DNA of 45,000 nt. Origin: Lingula anatina. Taxonomy: Eukaryota; Brachiopoda; Lingulata; Lingulida; Lingulidae. Shown piece by piece: positions 33,105-44,300 of this stretch. A program made the position numbers and the translations under genes. Below the pieces are notes generated by a model, which saw nothing but the letters and a program-made list of their open reading frames with translations, made no database searches and was not told the DNA's origin. The stretch spans positions 18,417 to 63,416 of the forward strand of contig NW_019775750.1 in the NCBI RefSeq assembly GCF_001039355.2. Reading direction: 5' to 3'. The stretch's first letter is position 1, and each line of letters begins with the position of its first letter.

Positions 33105-34890
33105 GAAATCACACCCCAGTTATTAGCCTTCACATATTAACTTTTAGCTGAACTTCCTTCCATATGAATTAACACCTTTAAAAAATTAAATTGTTTCAAT
33201 AAACAAATAAAAATAAATAAATAAATGTCCTTACTGTGAGTGAGCAAAGACCACATGCTTCAAATGAGACGATTGTCTGATCAAAAGTTGTATATCCTGT
33301 TACTTCTGTGACATTTCGACATCCTGAGGACCAATTAAACAATACCACAGGTGCAGAGATGCATGTTGGTATAAGCATGATAGAAACTGAACACTGGTAT
33401 CACCTTCCACACCACTTCAAGTTTATTGGACAAGTGAAGGGCTAGATGATGCATCTAGGCTCTAATTGCAAGCATATTCTCCAACACAAATAGAAGCCGA
33501 AATTACTGATATTTTCAGGAAGATTAATCTTTATACCAGTAAAAGTTAATAATATTTTTTCTCTCAGCTGTACATCCTTTAAAAACTGGTCTGTATTCAA
33601 TTTAACCAATCAACTCCTTTAGTATAGCAAATCTTAATTTTAATTAAGTTTTATGTTTAAAAAAAAAACAGAAATATGGCTTGACTGATAAAACAAGACT
33701 ATTACAACTCACCAGAATACCTGTAAATACCACAAAATATACTGAAAATTTAAAAAATAATCTTTGCTGATTTTTCACAATGCATGTATAAACACTACAC
33801 CCACAGAGAACCACAAATGCACTTTTCACATATTTCAAAACAGGTTGTGAACAATCCTACAACACTGGCTACTGCCATCAGAGAAGCCATCAGTGCTCAT
33901 ATCAAAGTAGAAGCTTTTTAACCCATACTCTGGGGAATAGACCTCTTTTCCTGGACTGGATTTCTTCAAACAACTCACATCACTGGTCTTGCAATAATGA
34001 ACATGATCAGTGGGGTTAAAATATTTCACCTAGCCTGGTTAAGAAAATTCAATAATCCTTAATCAGTTCAATCATAAATCTAAACATGTGGTGATAAACT
34101 TATTTCTATGAAATCCTTCCAAGACACTTTTCCTGGCCAATTTACCTGTGGACCCGGCCTGCTTGCTCCAGTCACCTTCTATCTAATAAAACAATCAAAC
34201 ACCTCGGCCCCTAATAGCAAAGGCTCATTTCCACCTAGATTTCCATGGCAACCTGGTCCATACGGTAGTGGTGCTAATGTGAAAATTGCCAGTGCATGTC
34301 CCAATATATGAAGCCTGCACCGCCAGTGACATCGATATTGTCCAGCCGGAAGCCTATTGATCACACTGTGCACAACAGCAGTATTGTCTATGCTCTACAT
34401 ACAATAACTTTGATGGATGTATAAAAATGGGAGAAGTGACAATTTATCAATAATCCTCTATTCTTTAAGTATGGTTATATATAGGGAGCCACCAATAGGC
34501 CTGCTTCACTTACTTGGGAATAGAATGATCTCCGTTCTCCTTTAGCCACATACCAAATTCAGCAAATCCCCATCTTTTCAAAATTTAGTATGCATATAAA
34601 AAATGAGGTATTATTTAAAACAGAATTAAATAAACATTTTCTACTTAGTATGAGACTAATAATTCAGTCTGCACTACATAATTTTTTTTATTATATTTAT
34701 ATTTCTCATTGATGCTCTCCCTTTTTATAATCAGTTAGATGAAAAAGAAAAACTAGTCTTGAAAGATGATAATGAGAAAAATAGAAGCTTGAAAAAAGAA
34801 CACAACTTTCATCCTTTTTATCTGATTTTAAAGTCAACAGTCAATATAAATCCAGTTTCAAAAAGCAAATCACTGTGGCTACAGTGGGGG
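33103..34890. other. Non-coding, unrecognised
   Basis: ORFs up to 67 codons on both strands around 33835-34370 show no family resemblance. The part at about 34130-34370 is richer in GC than its surroundings and may be a repeat fragment or a non-coding exon; I cannot tell. Confidence 0.4.
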
Positions 34891-35910
34891 GATATTGTAA
34901 TATCTGACCACTAGCCTGCTACACAATATCAGTTGACTACCAAGAGAATACTGTCATATCTGACCACTAGCCTGCTACACAATATCAATTGACTACCAAG
35001 AGAATACTGTCATATCTGACCACTAGCCTGCTAAACAATATCAGTTGGTTACCAGAAGGATACTGTCATATCTGACCACTTGCCTGTTACACAATATCAG
35101 TTAGTTACCAGAAGGATACTGTCATATCTGACCACTAGCCTGCTACACAATATCAGTTGGTTACCAGGAGGATACTGTCATATCTGACCACTAGCCTACT
35201 ACACAATATCAGTTGGTTACCAAGAGGATACTGTCATATCTGACCACTAGCCTACTACACAATATCAGTTGGTTACCAGGAGGATACTGTCATATCTGAC
35301 CACTAGCCTGCTACACAATATCAGTTGGTTACCAGAAGGATACTGTCATATCTGACCACTAGCCTGCTACACAATATCAGTTGGTTACCAGAAGGATACT
35401 GTCATATCTGACCACTAGCCTGCTACACAATATCAGTTGGTTACCAGGAGGATACTGTCATATCTGACCACTAGCCTGCTACACAATATCAGTTGGTTAC
35501 CAGGAGGATACTGTCATATCTGACCACTAGCCTACTACACAATATCAGTTGGTTACCAAGAGGATACTGTCATATCTGACCACTAGCCTACTACACAATA
35601 TCAGTTGGTTACCAGGAGGATACTGTCATATCTGACCACTAGCCTGCTACACAATATCAGTTGGTTACCAGGAGGATACTGTCATATCTGACCACCAGCC
35701 TTCTACACAATATCAGTTGACTACCAGGAAGATACCGTCTTATCTGGCCACTAACCTGCTACACAATATCAGTTGACTACCAGGAAGATACTGTCATATC
35801 TGACCACTAGCCTGCTGCACAATATCAGTTGGTTACCAAGGAGACACTGTCATATCTGACCACTAGCCAGCTACACAATATCAGTTGGCTACCAGGAGGA
35901 TACTGTCATA
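34891..35910. repeat. 56-bp satellite, about 18 copies
   Basis: Unit: GATACTGTCATATCTGACCA, CTAGCCTGCTACACAATATC, AGTTGGTTACCAGGAG. Copies 1-2 and 15-18 at the edges are more diverged, and inner copies nearly identical, as expected for unequal exchange. Variants (CTGCT or CTACT; CCAGGAG, CCAGAAG or CCAAGAG) recur in the same order in copies 5-7 and 11-13, showing a later six-unit (336-bp) duplication. Confidence 0.97.
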
Positions 35911-37450
35911 ATTTCTTAACACGTTGTGTCTGCTTCCTCTTTAATTCTTTATTCCCCTTGGATTTTTTTCAAGGGTGAGAATGAATATATATCTATTGAA
36001 AATGCATTTCTATCATAAACAAAATGTGTTCCAAATGGATTTCTGGATTGCAAATTACTATATCTTGCCCATCTATATTAAAATATCAGTAAAAGAATGA
36101 AAAACATTTAACTTTCTATTAATTACTTGTACTTCTGTAAGGTTGGCTAAAGTTGTGTTTTTTTTTTTTTAATATGAAGTGTAGTAGGACCCTCCTGCTC
36201 CCTAACACAGCACATGCCATTGCATCCCCCCCCCCAAAAAAAATAATAATAAAGGTGGCTTATTACATCTACTGATGAGTTAATAAGCCCCTTAATCCTT
36301 GGCATCATTGTTCTTTATGATCTGTCCTCCATGTGTTAATGGAGAAAGATATCAAATGTTTTCAGAAATAAATGAAATCATAAAGGTTGACTAAGCTGCA
36401 TCATTTTAATGAATTGGAAATGCTATATCAATTTATAAGCCAAACAGAAGAAAGACAGAAGCAGCATGGAATAATAAGCATGGTGATCTTATGAACAATG
36501 TTTCTCAAGACATACATGTAATTTTTCATTTCTGCAAATTGATGTACAAGCAAGAGGCTCGATAGTTCTCTCAAATAAGCCCAAATTTAAGTTCTTTACG
36601 AAGTAAATCAAACTTTGACCTAAGTACTATTTTTCCATTTTTTTAAACTAAACACATACACAAAGAAATTGACATGGCACCACATCTCAGATCTTTCAAA
36701 TGATTTATGAAAAAACTATCTGCCACAACTTATAAAATTGGGAAAATTCATATAGAATTTCTATTTTACTATTCAGATATTGTTTTTTTTTTTTTAATTA
36801 TGATCATACACACCTTACAGCAATTTTTAACACAATGGACCTTGCAGAATAAATATCTACAGAAGAAACAGGGACAAGCAACCACAAGGAAAGGGATGAC
36901 CCTTTGCTCTGCTTCCTACTGAAAATATAACAACTATGTGTCATTCCATCCACATCAAATTTGATCAAATTCCAATTTACCAAGATTAGTGTAAATCTTC
37001 TCAAATGACAAATCAATGTAAATCTTCTGTATATGATTCTTGGTAAAGGTCAAAGAAAAATCTGAGGTCACAATATATCTGCCCTACTTGTATGAGACAC
37101 AGGTCAGCAAAGGAGAGAGATAGGCTAGCAGATTAGTCCATGACATCAGGCTCCAAACACTCCCATGAAAGGAAGGCTGTTTTCATAATGAAGTCAATGT
37201 CTCTCTTTTCTTATCCTTAAATGTTTTCCCCAACAAACCCAGACTAATCGAGTTCCAAGAACCACTGACACTGATATTAATTTCCTACAAATTACTGACT
37301 CGGAAAAAATACATTTTCCATATGACACGACAGAATTATTTTGGAAAAGGAAGTGAAAGTCACATCAGTAACATTTTGTTTACAAAGGATGCTACATAAC
37401 AGAACATCGACTTTTTTTTAATCTATAAAACTGAAAATGTTTCTTTTCCA

Positions 37451-37783
37451 AAAAATGTTAGAGCATATAAATTCCTCAATTAAGGCTTATTTTTAGTGAA
37501 CAACAGAATTCATCCATCACAATTTCAGCTTATTATTAAGTTTTTCAATTCAGGCAGCCAACCCTGCACTGTATCAAGTCAAGGAAATAGATGTTCCATT
37601 AATTTGCTAAAAGCANAAAAAAATGTTAGTGCATATAAATTCCTCAATTAAGGCTTATTTTTAGTGAACAACAGAATTCATCCATCACAATTTCAGCTTA
37701 TTATTAAGTTTTTCAATTCAGGCAGCCAACCCTGCACTGTATCAAGTCAAGGAAATAGATGTTCCATTAATTTGCTAAAAGCA
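37451..37783. repeat. Duplicated segment around an N
   Basis: AAAAATGTTAGAGCATATAA... (37451) and AAAAATGTTAGTGCATATAA... (about 37618) run in parallel to TTTGCTAAAAGCA, with at least one substitution. The join is the single N at 37616. Likely an assembly overlap. Confidence 0.88.
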
Positions 37784-38313
37784 ACACTGAAAACTTGAAA
37801 CAGCCAGCAAGCAGCTCACATAGTATGTCATTCACTAAATTTTGGCCATATAGTTTTCTGTGGATGGTGATTTCTTAGGAGCAAACCTACATAATCAATA
37901 ATGAATGGAACTTGTAAAGCATCAGGAACCCTGGAGTTAAATGGTTAACATTCATTGATTCATTTGGGATCATCCCAGAAAAAAATTTTTTTTGAGGATT
38001 TGGAAGAAAGTGGGATTAGAAATAATGGCAGACAAGAAAGTGGAGTTTGGTAGTAATAATTTAAAGTTCATGTAATTTAGTCATCTAATATAGTCCATTG
38101 CACAACAGGAGGAATTCAACATTCACTGCATGTCTTTTCTGTATTGCTTTCTAAGTCCATATTCTTGGTGCCTGTAGTTTCATCGTTTATTGTAAGAAAG
38201 GTAACCTCATCCACACGTGGATTCTTGCATGTTTTCAATGGGAGTAAAAAAAAATGAAATTCACTTTGATGGTATGGGCCAGTAGTAAAAAAGAAGCCAA
38301 TAATGCACTAAGG

Positions 38314-38348
38314 TTTTTTTTTTTTTTTTTTTTGGGGGGGGGGGGGGG
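38314..38348. repeat. T20-G15 homopolymer junction
   Basis: Twenty T followed directly by fifteen G. Such pairs are also a common base-calling problem, so lengths are uncertain. Confidence 0.85.
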
Positions 38349-39465
38349 TGAAAGTCAATGAATCATGAATTAAGCTTTTTTAGTTTGTAAGAAGAGTGGG
38401 AGAGAAGCCATTACAAGGTAGGGTAGCATGGGAGTTGCTGAATAAAAGAATGATGTATATATAAGAGAAACAGTGAGTGTGAGTGTGTGTGGGGACTTAC
38501 AATTGAAAATAACCAATCACCAAGTGCAGCAGTGGATGGCGGAGTTCCTCAAGAGATTTTGTGTTATTCCTAGTCATATAATGCTGATTGAGTAAAACTT
38601 TACAGCAAACCTCTCATTATGCATTGACAAGACCTGGAAAATCAGGCATAATCCCAGTGAATCCTCTGAATACCAAAACCATTCAAGGCACATACAAATA
38701 TATTAATGGTGGCTCACCTGAATGAACAAAATGATTAAGTCTGTCAATGATGGCGCAATGTCTCATTCTATTCATTGTGTAATCTGCATGACCTTTTTTT
38801 TTTTCTATATTTCATATTTTCACTGCTGATATGATACGTAGCAAATCATTTTCAGTGATAACTGATAACATCATGTGAGCTCTTGAAACTTGAATCATGA
38901 GCACACACACAATTATCAACTTTCAAAACTGTGTCCTTAAAATATTGTAAGATATAATAATGCAGAAATATAGGTTTATACTTACAGGGTGGTACCTTGA
39001 TCATATTTATTCAGTATATTTACTGAAACACCAATTAATCAGAAAAATAACTAGTTCTTCAGTCCATTCACATGGTTGAGTATAAGTAGTAAAAATTGTG
39101 TATGCACATACAGAAAATCAGTTTGGCCCAAAGGAACAATACAGTCAAATAGATAAAATCATTAGTTAAACATTAGTAACTGGAAACTGCTGAGAAAGAA
39201 AAGATAATGGAAAACATAGCCAAGGTCATTCATGAATGGATGTAATGTTGCAGACTTCAAGTATATTTCTATTCACTGCTTGAACATAGCTGGTTTATTT
39301 CCATCAATTAAGATTGACCAGCAGTGAACAGTTCAAAATGTAATTCAATATTGTCCTCAATCATCATTGGGCAGGACAGGAACAAACACAATAATATAGT
39401 CCCATGAAGTCAGCATGAAAACAGTGGCTGTAAAGATGAATTTGCAACTAGAAAATGAAAACACC

Positions 39466-40114
39466 AAGCCTACACAACTACCAGACGCGGTACCTACGGA
39501 TCCTGAATAAACCGGTATATCAGTCCACACTACCCGTTTTCAAGGCGTGTGTCAGATCGCATTACGGAGTATCAGCCACTTCACCCATTTTGCCTGCGCG
39601 CGATGTGATAGCGATGATCCTAAGCGGGGTTGGCAAGTAGTGCATCTCATCTAGATTCATGCGCTGCTGCAATTTTCCCTGTTTATGCTAAAAACCTGAC
39701 AATACCGCAATTTTTTTACTTAAAATTTAGGTTCGAACATAGCCAATGATGTTTTGTAAATAAGAAATTGCAAACTTATATATTAATTTAGAAAAGTAGA
39801 CCTAATTTTGATAGCGGAAACATATTCTGTCGGGGGTTAAATATAGTTTTCATGGCTAGCGGGACGGAGCAAGCATGCTGATGAGAGTTTTCTACTGGTG
39901 CTACCGCCTGTCGCCATGTTGTTGTATTCATACGACTCCTACTTGACGAAAACGAGGTGCGATACCCGGATGACAGGAAGGCCTACAAAATTTGTGATGG
40001 GGTGTGATACTCCGTAATGCGATCTGACACACACCTTGAAAAGGGGTAGTGTGGTCTGATATACCGGTTTATTCAGGATACGTAGGTGCCGCGTCTGGTA
40101 GTTGGGTAGGCCTG
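39466..40114. mobile_element. MITE-like element, ~108-bp inverted ends, AACACC duplication
   Basis: 39466-39573 and 40005-40114 are inverted copies with few differences; shared phrases are ACAACTACCAGACGCGG (CCAACTACCAGACGCGG), TCCTGAATAAACCGGTATAT and GTGTGTCAGATCGCATTACG. AACACC occurs exactly outside each end (39460-39465, 40115-40120), a likely 6-bp target-site duplication. The interior is ~430 bases with no transposase; the 61-codon ORF at 39455-39640 is only the left arm. A non-autonomous DNA transposon; superfamily not assigned. Confidence 0.85.
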
Positions 40115-40138
40115 AACACCAGAAAAGAGGATATACCT

Positions 40139-40490
40139 ACGTGCAAATGATAGTCAAAGAACACCTCTACATGAAGGAGAAAAAATGTTTTAACATGCAA
40201 TGACTTTTATATTTTGCTGTTTAATGATAAAACAATGTGCATGAATCAGAAGCACAGCACGTTCAACACTGCATAAGGGTTACTGGGTATATCTTAGCGT
40301 AACCCAAATTGTTATTAAAATTAACAATGGCATCTTGTTAACGACAACTAAAGCAGAGCTATAAATGCACCAATGCTAAATGAAGGCAATTAACACTTAG
40401 CTCAGCTTAATTCATGATCATTGCATGACTGTTAAAACCTTTTTACTCCTTCATGTGGAGGTGTTCTTTGACTGTCTTCACATTGCACTT
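40139..40490. mobile_element. Second small inverted-repeat element
   Basis: GTCAAAGAACACCTCTACAT and GAAGGAG...TTTTAACATGCAATGA (40152-40202) pair with the reverse complement of 40420-40476, which has the same order with few changes. The outer parts also match loosely (ACGTGCAAATGA / AAGTGCAATGTGA). No ORF. It lies 25 bases from the element ending at 40114. Confidence 0.7.
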
Positions 40491-43117
40491 GAGGGATTTT
40501 TGCTGTGTAAAATCCACCCATTTCTTTGGTCTCAAGAGAATAATGTTAATTTTTTTTTACAAACCAAGACATCCGTACATTAAAACTCTATTATATATGA
40601 ACTGAACATTGAAGGCATGCAGGTAACCATTCACTTAGCTTAGAAAACTATAAAGTACTAATAAACATGCCTTAAAAATGAAGTACTACTTAGTATTTTA
40701 AAGTTGAAAAAGTGAAACAACACTGGTTTGGGAGAAATCACAAATTAGCAATGATGCCACGTAAGTTTGCCATTTCTTTTTAAAAAGAAACAACACTATC
40801 ACTCTTAGGCTGTTTAGCTATCATCATCACCTAGGTAACATTTTGATTTGACACATTTCTCTCTCTGATAGCAAAACATGCTGAATTTGAAAACAATAGA
40901 GATTAGAGAAGATAGAAACTATTATCTTTTGAACAATGACAATCAAATAAATAAATTGTTCTTTTACTTCTTACTTATAAATACTTTGTGACTCACCCAC
41001 AGGTTTTATTGACTTTTTTACAAGTCTGAGGTAGTCAAATTTTGTAATCTCAGTTGATGGCAATATATACTGCAAAACCTGCATTCTGTCCCAGCAGAAT
41101 AAGAATGCAATTTTCTCCAAAAATAATTAACAGGCAAGATGACAATATTCCCACTTGTCATGCAATATCTATACCTTAGGCACAAAATAAGCACTTTCAA
41201 ATCAGCTGCCATTCTTTCCATCTGCAGCTTTATTATTCTATTCATTTTACAGTTCTTATTAAGATATGAATTAAGACCATCTTATAGTTCAAGTAATGAA
41301 TTAAAATCTACATTTAGACCATGCAAGCTAGGTTCATTATCACAAAACTATCATTAGCTAATGGTTATTGCACCCCTACTGTTAATTCAATTGATCTGGG
41401 TATATGTATCAGAAATGGAGAATCCTGGAACTAGAAGCCGTTGATTTACAGTCTTTGAGAAACAGGCCTCTGAATCTGCGAACATTATGCACGCGCACAC
41501 ACACACACACTGATTTTACCTTCCCCTTGAGTTCACCCAGTTTTATAAATTTGAACCTTGATATTTCACATTACAAAGTGAAGCATTCACTCCGTATCTT
41601 CACCTAAAAATCTCTGGACTAATACATTCAAACAGAAAGCAATCCAGATACACTTCTTTACCACAGAAATTGCTTTTCCTCTTTAATTCCCAATGCTTTC
41701 TCCTCTTCAGAGCAGCATCCAGGTATGGCCCATTTATTGATTCATATTGTGGCACATGCCTGAGTAGTGGAACAATTGGAGATGCTATTCACACAGGGAG
41801 TGTCCTGCCACTCTGGAGGAATCCGCTTCTCATCTACGCTAGGCCATTACGCCCACTAGCTGGAAACCATTATCTCTACGCTGCCCTCAGAAGCTAAAAT
41901 TACCCAGCATTCTTTTAGCAGTGAATTAACAGCAAGCAAAAATAGTTCTCGTCTCCACTACTATAAGCACTAATGGGTTGGTAATTTAGTAATTGATGTC
42001 AAGATAGAATACAACAAACATTACGTCAAAAATCCAAAATTGAACAGCTTTTGAAATACAATCTGATCATAGAACATAATGCATTCATACAATTCAGTGC
42101 TTTACAAGACAGACTTAAAAAAAAACCTGCAGATACAGTGTCTGAGTATAAAAATAGAAAAAAATTAACAAATAGGTTTTCTTGAGAGAGGGGGGCATGG
42201 CTATCAATTAATATTGCGTGTATCTAACAAATCATATATCGTGAAATCTGTAAACCTTAATAAACCAACACACTGACATTAACACCAATCTCTTTCTTTC
42301 TCTCTCTCTCTCGTGGCAATTTTGCTTCCTTTTTAGCCTAGTCTTAATCAACCCTATTTATAAGAAATGAGATGGTTTCAGTGACAATTGATTTTCTGTA
42401 TGACTGTTTTTTACAGTGTATGCATGGAACCTTCATAAATGCCTCAGACAGCTGGAGGCAAAGCATCCGAAGTCATGTTTCACCAAGTTGTACTGGAATT
42501 TGAGTAATGCATTATTTCTAAGACTAGTCAGTCATGCTAAAGAAAACCAATTCCTGAGTAACAACAAGCTGAACTTTCTTTTTCTTGTTCACATTTCTGT
42601 GATTTGTACACTTTGACTAATATATTGTTCACTAAAACCTTTTTTTATCTCAGTGTCCAAACTTTTCCAAATCTTACATTAAATTAATTAATAATGGATT
42701 TATATATTGATAAAAATGTCATCAAATTAAATAAGACCTTCCTTTTTTTTATAATGTAAGGTTCATATATGTCGCATGCTCAATTGACAGACCATATTTT
42801 ACATCATAACCAGCTATGGTGGAGTAGACAGAGTGAGGCACTATTTCAAGACTGTTGTAGAGAAAGATCAAAAATTGGTCAATGGCATTTAATATCTCAG
42901 GGGCCTGTGTGAACACTTTTTCAGTCTTGCTCGGTAGATCATTGCATTGAACGTGAAATTTTGAACCCCCCTAAATCCCCCACTGGTATTCTACAACAGT
43001 GTATAGACACAAGGAAAATACATTGCTTGGCAGTTCTAGAGGTCCACTAGGGCAGTATGGTCAGCATGGGACTCTACAAAACCAGCTANTCCACTTATCA
43101 TGTTATCGGTAAAAGTG
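40491..43117. other. Non-coding, no gene recognised
   Basis: AT-rich with a CA run at 41493-41510 and CT run near 42294-42313. The part at about 41700-41895 is GC-richer and could be a non-coding 5' exon of the PKC gene or a repeat fragment; there is no direct evidence. 42870-42893 is repeated exactly at 43198-43221. Confidence 0.4.
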
Positions 43118-43152
43118 CACGGCGACGGCGACGACGGCGACGGCGACGACAG
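43118..43152. repeat. CGACGG/GACGGC trinucleotide-type repeat
   Basis: Repeats of CGGCGACGGCGACGACGGCG. The arginine-run ORF across it is a translation of this repeat. Confidence 0.85.
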
Positions 43153-43167
43153 ACGCAGATGATGGCT

Positions 43168-43196
43168 ATATGTACAGACACATCTGTGTCTGTACA
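43168..43196. other. Perfect hairpin
   Basis: ATGTACAGACACA and TGTGTCTGTACAT are exact reverse complements of 13 bases with a two-base loop. It lies just before the second copy of the 24-base direct repeat at 43198-43221. Confidence 0.85.
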
Positions 43197-43221
43197 TAAA
43201 AATTGGTCAATGGCATTTAAT

Positions 43222-43967
43222 GTATATACTATTGATGTAATAAGTCCAAAGAACGTTTAATAACACAACCATTTGATTTGCTGTTAAGAATTACTTCAGA
43301 TGGTATAGATCTTCTTCATTTTAAATTAATAGTTTGTTTGAGGATGAGGAGAAGATTAATTCAGAATCTGCTAAAACCCCTTAAGATTATATGCCCTGCT
43401 TGTGACTAGTTTGGCATCTTGGCAATGTTGTTTCGGGCTTTTCATCCATACTCTGGTATCTACGGTAATGTGCCATGAATTTCGATCAGTAGAAAATAAT
43501 TAAATTTGGGAAAAGATCGTTCTGGCCGAAATTCATGAAATGGAGGTTCTCAGAACTTCCAAACGTACGAATTTCATGGAATTCTGTCAATTTTGACCGG
43601 AAGTTGTCTGTTCGTCGCTATGCCTTCTGTTATCTTCTCCCGACGATCTATTTAGAGATACCATAATGTATGTGTTAGTGTCGTAATTGCGACCAAAGGG
43701 ATACACGTACTTTCACCTGATCACTGTGTACGGCCTAAGGTGCTAGATAACGAGCAGTACTGTTGGCTAGGGACGCAAAACAGCATCGTTATCAGTAGTG
43801 TCGTTTTTTAAATGCGATTCTGGCAGCAAGAAACTGGTGTCGTCTTTCAAAAACGATCTTGGCGCTCAGAACGGGAGTGGACGGAGGGAGAGACGGCAGG
43901 CGATTAAAGTCTACCCCGGCCAGATAAGCTTTACTGTGGAAGCTTAGTGTTAGCGCTGCTCTTTTCC
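43222..43967. other. Transition into GC-richer DNA
   Basis: No gene recognised. CpG content rises from about 43560. A phrase close to GAATTTCATG recurs on both strands (about 43475, 43533, 43570). It could include the promoter or first exon of the PKC gene or of a neighbour; no core element is convincing. Confidence 0.35.
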
Positions 43968-44300
43968 GTGCGTTGAAACCGAGACGACAGCCGATCGGTG
44001 TCTATGTCGCACGTACAAGTAGTCTTTATCTGAGATTACCGTTGACGCGAGTGCGTCCTCATCTTGCCGTGCGCGGGTCGGTGTCTTCGACGCATATGTC
44101 GCCTTCACTGCAGAAGCCGGCCTCAGCATAACGGTCTCTCTCCGCCGTGCAGGGAGGCCACTACGACCGCAGATCGGTATGTGCGGCGCACAGGTAACCT
44201 GCACCACGGCAGCAGCCGAACTGTGTATTACAGTCTCTCTCCTCCATGCGCTGCGACCAAGATGACCGCCAGCAAAATCTACCTGTGCGTTATTTTCAAA
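43968..44300. repeat. Degenerate ~95-100-bp tandem repeat, CpG-rich
   Basis: Three to four diverged copies. Shared phrases: GATCGGTGTCTATGTCGCAC, GGTCGGTGTCTTCGACGC, GATCGGTATGTGCGGCGCAC, and GGTCTCTCTCCGCCGTGC against AGTCTCTCTCCTCCATGC about 100 bases apart. Both strands stay open (121 codons minus, 104 plus) because the units lack stops; the minus frame repeats RRETV at a 33-residue interval. I recognise no family. Confidence 0.55.

Larger units (their letters stand above)
35911..39459. other. Non-coding AT-rich DNA
   Basis: No gene recognised. Contains a segment duplicated around an N (37451-37783), a T20G15 tract (38314-38348), and short homopolymers. ORFs of 60-71 codons are not supported. 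Confidence 0.5.

Noticed and set aside
34108-34373. Opposed 64-67 codon ORFs, proline/glycine-rich
   Set aside because: No recognisable domain, no splice context, and both strands are open because the patch is GC-richer.
39455-39640. 61-codon plus-strand ORF
   Set aside because: Lies over the left inverted repeat of the MITE-like element.
43057-43260. Plus-strand ORF with an arginine run
   Set aside because: Translation of the CGACGG repeat, crossing an N.
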